This document shows positions 1 through 4,124 of a stretch of 6,277 bases of DNA, one piece after another. Both the position numbers and the translations under genes were made by a program. The stretch comes from Pseudomonadota bacterium (GTDB lineage Bacteria > Myxococcota_A > Bradymonadia > UBA4248): contig WQTY01000137.1 in the NCBI GenBank assembly GCA_009786045.1, positions 1-6,277 of the forward strand. The letters run 5' to 3'. The notes below the pieces were generated by a model that did no database searches, was not told the DNA's origin, and was given only the letters and a program-made list of their open reading frames with translations. The stretch's first letter is position 1, and every line of letters starts with the position of its first letter.

Positions 1-5
1 CCCTT

Positions 6-30
6 TGCGGGGCTCAATCGCCGCCCCGCA
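6..30. repeat. GC-rich hairpin, 8-bp stem
   Basis: The arms TGCGGGGC (6-13) and GCCCCGCA (23-30) are perfect reverse complements around a 9-base loop. There is no following T-run on either strand, so it does not look like an intrinsic terminator. Its right arm shares bases 28-30 with the next hairpin. Confidence 0.6.
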
Positions 31-59
31 ACGCCCGGCTCGTAGGGCGTTGCCCTACG
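28..59. repeat. Two overlapping, mutually exclusive stems
   Basis: GCAACGCCC (28-36) pairs with GGGCGTTGC (45-53), and CGTAGGGC (41-48) pairs with GCCCTACG (52-59). The two stems share 45-48 and 52-53, so only one can form at a time. Both are perfect. This arrangement is seen in attenuators, but it also arises from repeat expansion. No associated gene or T-run identifies it as a regulator. Confidence 0.6.
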
Positions 60-63
60 CTCT

Positions 64-111
64 GTGGGGGAGCATTGCTCCCCCACACCCCCTGCGATAC
101 TGGCGTATCGC
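64..111 (+). repeat. Two-hairpin repeat element, copy 1
   Basis: The first hairpin has arms GTGGGGGAGCA (64-74) and TGCTCCCCCAC (76-86). It is followed by the linker ACCCCCT (87-93) and a second hairpin with arms GCGATAC (94-100) and GTATCGC (105-111) around TGGC. The same layout with the identical linker recurs in inverted orientation at 209-254. Base differences between the copies fall mainly in paired stem positions and keep the pairing, which suggests the fold is what is conserved. It resembles REP/BIME or MITE-like intergenic repeats, but I do not recognise a named family. Confidence 0.75.
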
Positions 112-139
112 TTTGGGGCAGAAATGGTTGCCTTTGGAT

Positions 140-166
140 AAAATGACTGCCCCTTTGGCAGTTTTT
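140..166. terminator. Possible weak bidirectional terminator
   Basis: The arms ACTGCC (146-151) and GGCAGT (157-162) enclose a 5-base loop. Four A residues (140-143) lie left of the stem and five T residues (162-166) start at its right end. On the plus strand this gives a stem directly followed by a T-run. On the minus strand the stem is followed by CATTTT, so it could end the J-protein transcript about 105 bases after its stop. The stem is only 6 bp and the T-runs are short, so efficiency is doubtful. Confidence 0.4.
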
Positions 167-208
167 GGGAGTAGTGTTGACAGCTTGTTTTTGTCACTCC
201 ACCCACAA

Positions 209-254
209 GCAATGCGCAGCATTGCAGGGGGTGTGGGGGAACGTGTTCCCCCAC
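209..254 (-). repeat. Two-hairpin repeat element, copy 2 (inverted)
   Basis: Read on the minus strand from 254, this has arms GTGGGGGAAC and GTTCCCCCAC around two bases. The linker ACCCCCT (232 to 226) follows, then a second hairpin with arms GCAATGC and GCATTGC around three bases. It matches copy 1 in order, spacing and linker. Compared with copy 1, one pair in the first stem and two pairs in the second are changed on both sides so that pairing is kept. The two copies face each other across 97 bases, so 64-254 as a whole has 46-48 base terminal inverted repeats. No target-site duplication is visible at the outer edges. Confidence 0.75.
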
Positions 255-270
255 GTAAAAAATAAAAACT

Positions 271-1242
271 CTAATCTCTTGGATTAAACGTCGAGATTTT
301 GGCGAGGTTCTCGAAGAGTTCTTTTTCTTCCTGGGAGAGTTTTTTGGGTATTTGTATTTGGACTTCCATCATGAGGTCGCCTCTTCCCTGTTTCATGAAG
401 AGTCCTTTCCCCGGGAGTCTGAGTTTTTGTCCTGACTGAACCCCTGCCGGCAGTGTGAGCCGGACATTGCCTGCTGCCGTCTGGCATTCGAGTTGGGCGC
501 CCAGGGCGGCTTCCCAGGGGGTGACTTTGAGTTTTTGGATGATGTCGAACTCGGAAGTCTCGCAGTTCTTTGTTGCGGTGAGGTTGACGCGCACCCTGAG
601 GTCTTCGCCGTTTGGGCCCTGGCCTTTGAGCTTAAAGACCGTTTTGTCTTTGGCACCTTTGGGGATGTTGACCTTGATTGAGCGTGTCTGAGAGCCAAAG
701 GTAAGGGAGATGGATTTGGGCTCGGGATCGAGGATCTCTTCGATGGAGAGCGGGAGATCGACAACAGGCGATTCGGTTGCCGAACGCCTGCCTGGCCTGC
801 GCCTGGCGCCTTCGTCAAACCCCTGAGCGCCAAAGACGTCGCCCCCAAAATTCTGTGAACTGAATCCTCCGCCCATGCCACCCATGCCGCCAAAGAGTGT
901 CTGAAAGAAGTCGCTCATGCCGCCCATGCCGCCGACATTGAAGTGAACGTTCTGGCCGCCAGCGCCAAAATTCATGCCCTGCCAGCCCGGAGGCGGCGTG
1001 AAGCGCTGACCGTCTTTCCAGGATGCGCCCAGCGCGTCATATTGTTGTCTCTTAGCGGGATCCTTGAGGACCTCGTAGGCTTCGCCAACATCCTTGAACT
1101 TTCCCTCTGCGGACGGATCGTTCTGATTAAGATCCGGGTGATACTTTCGTGCAAGCTTTTTGTAAGCTTTCTGAATATCGTCGGCGCTTGCCGTACGTTC
1201 GATCTCCAGAACCTTATAATAGTCTTTATAATCAACACTCAT
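271..1242 (-). CDS. J-domain co-chaperone, CbpA/DnaJB type without zinc finger
   Basis: This 323-residue Hsp40 protein would stimulate DnaK ATPase activity and deliver unfolded clients to it in the cytoplasm. A J-domain (about 7-70) opens with YKDYYKVLEI and has an intact HPD motif at 35-37. A Gly/Phe/Met-rich linker (about 82-142, with several GGM units) and a basic hinge (RRRPGRR) follow. Two C-terminal beta-sandwich client-binding domains span about 158-300, with typical strings such as VNIPKGAKDKTVFKLKGQG and LRLPGKGLF. The CxxCxGxG zinc-binding repeats of class A DnaJ are absent, so this is a class B (CbpA-like) protein of usual length. The start is supported by GGAG (plus 1250-1253) seven bases upstream. 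The gene lies 101 bases after grpE on the same strand, and no convincing promoter is seen in that gap, so the two are probably co-transcribed. The family is near certain; whether it acts as the main or an accessory J-protein is unknown. Confidence 0.95.
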   Translation of the reverse strand: MSVDYKDYYKVLEIERTASADDIQKAYKKLARKYHPDLNQNDPSAEGKFKDVGEAYEVLKDPAKRQQYDALGASWKDGQRFTPPPGWQGMNFGAGGQNVHFNVGGMGGMSDFFQTLFGGMGGMGGGFSSQNFGGDVFGAQGFDEGARRRPGRRSATESPVVDLPLSIEEILDPEPKSISLTFGSQTRSIKVNIPKGAKDKTVFKLKGQGPNGEDLRVRVNLTATKNCETSEFDIIQKLKVTPWEAALGAQLECQTAAGNVRLTLPAGVQSGQKLRLPGKGLFMKQGRGDLMMEVQIQIPKKLSQEEKELFENLAKISTFNPRD

Positions 1243-1343
1243 GAATTATCTCCATCTTCGACGTCGCATGGCAGGGCGTGGGGTGTTTTGCGTCCTAACA
1301 GCATCAGGATAAACAGCACACACCGCCTCCAGGCGCGGCGTAG

Positions 1344-2027
1344 TCAGGACGGGTTTTTGACAACAACAACACGGGCAATCCGGGCGATATCACCGTTCCC
1401 GTACACAAATCCCCGCCGTTCGACGTACGCGATGGTATTGTCTGGAAGCGATGGGTTGGGGAGCGTTGCGATGGCTTCGTGTCGTTTTGGATTGAATGGC
1501 TGCCCCATGTCATCGGCTGCTTTGATGCTAAGGTTTGCCAGGCATTTGTCCATTTGCCGCAGTATGGAGACAAAACCTTCAAACCATGGCCCTTCCTTCT
1601 CCGGCAAAGCCGAGATGGCACGTTCGGTGTTGTCATAGACGTCGAGCCAGTCGCCAATCACTCTCTCCCGTTCGCGTCTTCTCACATCGTCGAATTCTTT
1701 GGAGGTGCGTTTGCGGAAATTGTCAAAATCTGCTGCCAGCCTGATATAGGCAGTTTTCCAATTGGTTGCATCTTTCTCCTGCTTTATTTCTTCTCCGGGT
1801 TGCACCTCGGCTTCTGATTCAGAGGGTTCTGACGGGTCAGCATGACAGACGTTCTCCTGGCTGATGACATCTTCCTGTGCATGCATCTGGCTTTCTTCGA
1901 CCTCGACTTCGATTTCAGGTTCGTGCGCATCTGCCTCTTTTGGTGCAGCAGCGGCATCCTGTGCCTTATGGGAGTTGGAGACGTCGTTTGGGTTAGAAGG
2001 GGTATGTTTGTCGTCGTGCTGACTCAT
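1344..2027 (-). CDS. grpE: GrpE, nucleotide exchange factor for DnaK
   Basis: GrpE works as a dimer that releases ADP from DnaK and so resets the chaperone cycle. The 227-residue product begins with a long acidic, Ala/Glu-rich, probably disordered segment (1-85). A helical coiled-coil region follows (about 88-165; NWKTAYIRLAADFDNFRKR, then the DVYDNTERAI segment). The C-terminal beta domain (about 175-224) carries the GrpE signature, with FNPKRHEAIATLP, YVERRGFVYGNGDIARIARV and the final VVVVK. An in-frame ATG at 2141 would add 38 residues, but 2027 is preferred because AAGGA (plus 2036-2040) lies eight bases upstream and the added residues do not resemble the family. The 211-base gap upstream holds a direct repeat and a possible promoter, so grpE may start a separate chaperone transcript. 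dnaK is not in the window. Confidence 0.95.
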   Translation of the reverse strand: MSQHDDKHTPSNPNDVSNSHKAQDAAAAPKEADAHEPEIEVEVEESQMHAQEDVISQENVCHADPSEPSESEAEVQPGEEIKQEKDATNWKTAYIRLAADFDNFRKRTSKEFDDVRRRERERVIGDWLDVYDNTERAISALPEKEGPWFEGFVSILRQMDKCLANLSIKAADDMGQPFNPKRHEAIATLPNPSLPDNTIAYVERRGFVYGNGDIARIARVVVVKNPS

Positions 2028-2035
2028 GGGTATTG

Positions 2036-2040
2036 TCCTT
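2036..2040 (-). promoter_or_regulatory. Ribosome binding site that sets the grpE start
   Basis: AAGGA on the minus strand is eight bases before the ATG at 2027. It favours this start over the in-frame ATG at 2141. Confidence 0.7.
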
Positions 2041-2113
2041 TTGGTTAACAGGGCAGTGATCCAATCGATCGGAATTATTTGGGGAACTTCGCCCTTTTTT
2101 GGGCTGTCTGGCA

Positions 2114-2141
2114 AATTTAGGCACATGCTGTGCGAGGGCAA
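2114..2141 (-). promoter_or_regulatory. Possible promoter with palindrome in the spacer, upstream of grpE
   Basis: On the minus strand TTGCCC (2141-2136) and TAAATT (2119-2114) are 16 bases apart. Each matches the sigma-70 consensus at 4 of 6 positions. Between them lies the inverted repeat GCACA/TGTGC (2121-2125/2129-2133), placed where a repressor would block polymerase. Transcription would start near 2107 and leave a leader of about 80 bases. No CIRCE element or clear sigma-32 promoter is visible. The match is modest and could be chance. Confidence 0.3.
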
Positions 2142-2147
2142 GTCTTA

Positions 2148-2240
2148 CTTTGTGCCTCACATGCGGGGTCATACGTTTCCATTATTAAAACGACTTTCTT
2201 CGATATCGCTTTGTGCCTCACATGCGGGGTTATACGATTC
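2148..2240. repeat. Direct repeat pair, 28-32 bp units with 61-bp period
   Basis: Positions 2148-2175 and 2209-2236 are identical at 27 of 28 bases (C/T difference at 2170/2231). Extending to 2179 and 2240 gives 30 of 32. The shared part starts CTTTGTGCCTCACATGCGGG. The unit contains an imperfect dyad centred on CATG. The 33 bases between copies are unrelated to the repeat. The right copy ends against the stop codon of the lipoprotein gene (2239-2241), and both lie upstream of grpE. Two units with 28/33 geometry recall a minimal CRISPR, but there are no further units or cas genes. A duplicated operator or a local duplication is more likely. Confidence 0.8.
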
Positions 2241-3450
2241 ATCGTTGCCGGGTATCGCCGAATGCGAAGCTATGAATGAAGTGCTGGGCCGTTTCAAGGT
2301 CAAACTGTGTATCCCGTCCGTAGTTGGCAATGAGATACCGGTGCTGTGGGTTAAAGACCCAGGTTGCCAGCCCGCGGGTATGTTCCTGTGGTATGGAAAA
2401 GGCACATTGCACCGTGACGAAGGATTCGGTGATGCGCTGACTGCAGTCGGGTTTATCCGAACCGAGTGCCATCAGCCAATCGGTGACGACTGTCTTGCGC
2501 GTTTCGGGATGGTGGTAGGGGCTATTGAGATCAGAGGGATCGAGCCTTGAGACGTTGACGAGAAATTGACCATAGCGATGGTGTTGTGCCGAATAGACGC
2601 CTTCATGGTGAACTTCCTCATAGAGGGGATCACGTGGAAAGCGCACGGTGAAGCTGTCGGTTTTGCTGATGAAAGGGGGCCAGTTTTGTGGAAGCAGGCG
2701 AGCCTGGCTGTCTTGGATGGCTTCTTTGACAAGGGCGTCTGCATCGAGGCCATCCTTGTTGATCATGGTTTGGATGGCCTGGTCGACAGCAACGAAGATG
2801 GTTGTCAGGTCGATGCGCCAGGTGTCATCCTCGTGCCAGAACCCAAGCCGCGTGATGTGTTTGTCATCTATGGTGCCTTCATAGTAAAGATCGCCGGTAA
2901 CATAACGTTTCCCGTTGGCATCGAAGGCCTGCAGGTTATCGAGTGAGGCTGTCTGGAAGGTTTGATACCCTATCCAGCCCTGATTAAAGGCCACCTCGTA
3001 AAGTGCCTCTGGCGTGGCTTTCATGATGAAGTCATAGGACAGCCGTTCGATAATGACGGCAATGTTGGCTCGCAGGGCCGGAGAGAGTTGGGGGCTGAGG
3101 CGTTCGAAGTCTTTGGGGCTGTTGAGTGCAGTTCTGGCTGCGGTCAGCAGGTGGGCGTAGTAGGTGAGCGAGGATTGGGCAAGGTAACGCGTGGCAGTGG
3201 TACCTTTGTAGCTCAGGACAGCCACCTTAAAGTTGCGAAACACGCTCTGGATGGCTTTTTTTTCTTCTGCGGTGACAGGACCAAGCGGCATAAAGGCATT
3301 GGATGATGCTGCAGGCTGCTCAATGGCCTGTTGTTTGTCTTTGTTGGAGGCGGCGGGTTGGTGGGATGGGTCGGAGGCCGACTGACTCTGGCAGCCTGCA
3401 CACACACTCAAAACAGCCATGACAACGATGAGGGATGGTTTTTTTTTCAT
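2239..3450 (-). CDS. Unrecognised lipoprotein with two possible domains
   Basis: The function is not known to me. The 403-residue product starts with a basic, hydrophobic signal (MKKKPSLIVVMAVLSVCAGC) with probable lipidation at C20. The AG before the cysteine fits a lipobox, though Cys at -3 is unusual. A Ser/Ala/Gln-rich linker (21-55) follows. Residues about 60-250 are mixed helix and strand and end in a strand-rich part (YVTGDLYYEGT, then RLGFWHEDDTWRIDL) that recalls NTF2-like folds. Residues about 265-398 begin FTVRFPRDP and end with RYLIANY and a helix ending FIHSF, recalling PsbP/DUF1795-like domains. C336 and C349 could form a disulphide outside the cytoplasm. Both fold guesses rest on pattern only. 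The ATG at 3450 is the first after an in-frame stop, but it has no clear Shine-Dalgarno. The gene follows the CvpA gene by 48 bases and is probably in its operon. Confidence 0.85.
   Translation of the reverse strand: MKKKPSLIVVMAVLSVCAGCQSQSASDPSHQPAASNKDKQQAIEQPAASSNAFMPLGPVTAEEKKAIQSVFRNFKVAVLSYKGTTATRYLAQSSLTYYAHLLTAARTALNSPKDFERLSPQLSPALRANIAVIIERLSYDFIMKATPEALYEVAFNQGWIGYQTFQTASLDNLQAFDANGKRYVTGDLYYEGTIDDKHITRLGFWHEDDTWRIDLTTIFVAVDQAIQTMINKDGLDADALVKEAIQDSQARLLPQNWPPFISKTDSFTVRFPRDPLYEEVHHEGVYSAQHHRYGQFLVNVSRLDPSDLNSPYHHPETRKTVVTDWLMALGSDKPDCSQRITESFVTVQCAFSIPQEHTRGLATWVFNPQHRYLIANYGRDTQFDLETAQHFIHSFAFGDTRQR
3439..3447 (-). repeat. A9 run just inside the lipoprotein start
   Basis: Nine consecutive A residues on the coding strand follow directly after the ATG and encode the three lysines of the signal peptide. 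Homopolymers of this length can slip, and a one-base change here would shift the reading frame of the whole protein. Confidence 0.7.
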
Positions 3451-3498
3451 GCGTGCGATTCATCTATGCAGGGGCCGGCAATACCATGGCGCGGGGAT

Positions 3499-4095
3499 TT
3501 AGGGGGTGGAAGGCGGGAGAGGCCTGGGGGCTTCAACCGCTTTGTCTGCTTCTTTCCCCATATCGCCAATCGGTATAACAGGCAAGGAGGGCAGAGAGCC
3601 ATATCGATCTTGGTACTGCGTCAGGAAGTTGAATGCATGTGCCATTTTATAGGCGTGGCTTTGGTTCAGAACCTGATGAACTTCGGGTGCATAGCGTTCG
3701 ACTTTCTCGGATAGCAGGCTCAGCAGGCACAGGATGAAAAAAATCATCAGTGTCGACTGGACGATGCCTAAACTGGCGCCAAAGATGCGGTCGGTTTTCT
3801 CGGCAATGCGTATGCCCTGTACGAGGGTGTTGCGCAGGAAGGCGCCGGTGCAGAAACAGGTGATGTACAGGACAGCGGCGCTCACCGACAGCAGGATGAC
3901 ATGGGCGTATGGTCCGTGCAGTTGAATGGAAGTTTCGTTTTGCAGGATTTTTTCGAGGACACCGGCCAGCGGCATGGCAAACGCGTAGACGGATACGATG
4001 CCCAGGAGGGCAAAAATTTGCCGGGTGAAACCTTTTCGGTATCCGTAAACGCCAAGCACCAACAAAGTGAAGAGAATGAAACCATCGACAAACAT
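3499..4095 (-). CDS. CvpA-family inner-membrane protein
   Basis: CvpA proteins are small polytopic inner-membrane proteins; Escherichia coli CvpA is needed for colicin V production and envelope stress tolerance, but the molecular role is unclear. This 198-residue product has four likely membrane segments at about 4-19, 27-46, 63-84 and 107-128. It also has the family landmarks GYRKGFTRQIFALLG (18-32) and DRIFGASLGIVQS (102-114). A hydrophilic C-terminal tail (about 129-198) ends rich in proline. The ATG at 4095 is chosen because GGAG (plus 4102-4105) lies six bases upstream and the protein then begins in the first membrane segment. The frame stays open to 4269, but that would run into the kinase gene and add 58 residues unlike the family. 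The gene starts 29 bases after the kinase stop, which suggests co-transcription. Confidence 0.88.
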   Translation of the reverse strand: MFVDGFILFTLLVLGVYGYRKGFTRQIFALLGIVSVYAFAMPLAGVLEKILQNETSIQLHGPYAHVILLSVSAAVLYITCFCTGAFLRNTLVQGIRIAEKTDRIFGASLGIVQSTLMIFFILCLLSLLSEKVERYAPEVHQVLNQSHAYKMAHAFNFLTQYQDRYGSLPSLPVIPIGDMGKEADKAVEAPRPLPPSTP

Positions 4096-4101
4096 GCGGA
4101 T

Positions 4102-4105
4102 CTCC
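4102..4105 (-). promoter_or_regulatory. Ribosome binding site that sets the CvpA start
   Basis: GGAG on the minus strand is six bases before the ATG at 4095 and lies between the kinase stop and this start. It supports the short form of the CvpA protein. Confidence 0.75.
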
Positions 4106-4124
4106 GCCAGGGCATCGTAAGCTG

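Larger units (their letters stand above)
1..256. repeat. Non-coding array of inverted repeats downstream of the J-protein gene
   Basis: This stretch is almost wholly made of short perfect inverted repeats. From left to right the arms are 6-13/23-30, 28-36/45-53 (overlapping 41-48/52-59), 63-74/76-87, 94-100/105-111, 146-151/157-162, 209-215/219-225 and 233-242/245-254. The density of perfect stems and the runs of G and C are typical of intergenic palindromic repeat clusters (REP/BIME-like). An open frame from a TTG at 5 to 265 on the plus strand crosses all the palindromes. It has no recognisable domain and is best read as a by-product of the repeats. The array starts 16 bases beyond the stop of the J-protein gene, so it may form the 3' end of that transcript. 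It probably continues beyond the left edge of the window. Confidence 0.8.

Noticed and set aside
5..265. 86-residue plus-strand open frame starting at TTG
   Set aside because: It is translated entirely from overlapping palindromes, has no domain or convincing ribosome binding site, and overlaps a better-explained repeat array.
1324..1335. CGCCT/AGGCG inverted repeat between grpE and the J-protein gene as a terminator
   Set aside because: The stem is 5 bp with a two-base gap and no T-run follows on the coding strand.
943..1638. 231-residue plus-strand open frame opposite the J-protein and grpE
   Set aside because: It lies antisense across two well-supported genes and the gap between them, and its translation shows no recognisable domain.
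2091..2104. GCCC-T6-GGGC as a terminator
   Set aside because: The stem is only 4 bp and the T-run is in the loop, not after the stem, so it would not terminate.
2028..2141. Longer GrpE start at 2141
   Set aside because: The ATG at 2027 has a good AAGGA at eight bases, and the extra 38 residues do not resemble a GrpE N-terminus.
2028..2238. CIRCE or sigma-32 heat-shock element before grpE
   Set aside because: No TTAGCACTC/GAGTGCTAA pair and no CTTGAA/CCCCAT pair with correct spacing was found.
2148..2240. CRISPR array
   Set aside because: Only two repeats and one 33-base interval exist, with no cas gene. The geometry alone is not enough.
2026..2550. 174-residue plus-strand open frame opposite the lipoprotein and its downstream gap
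   Set aside because: It is antisense to a gene with a clear signal peptide and crosses the direct repeats; no domain is seen.
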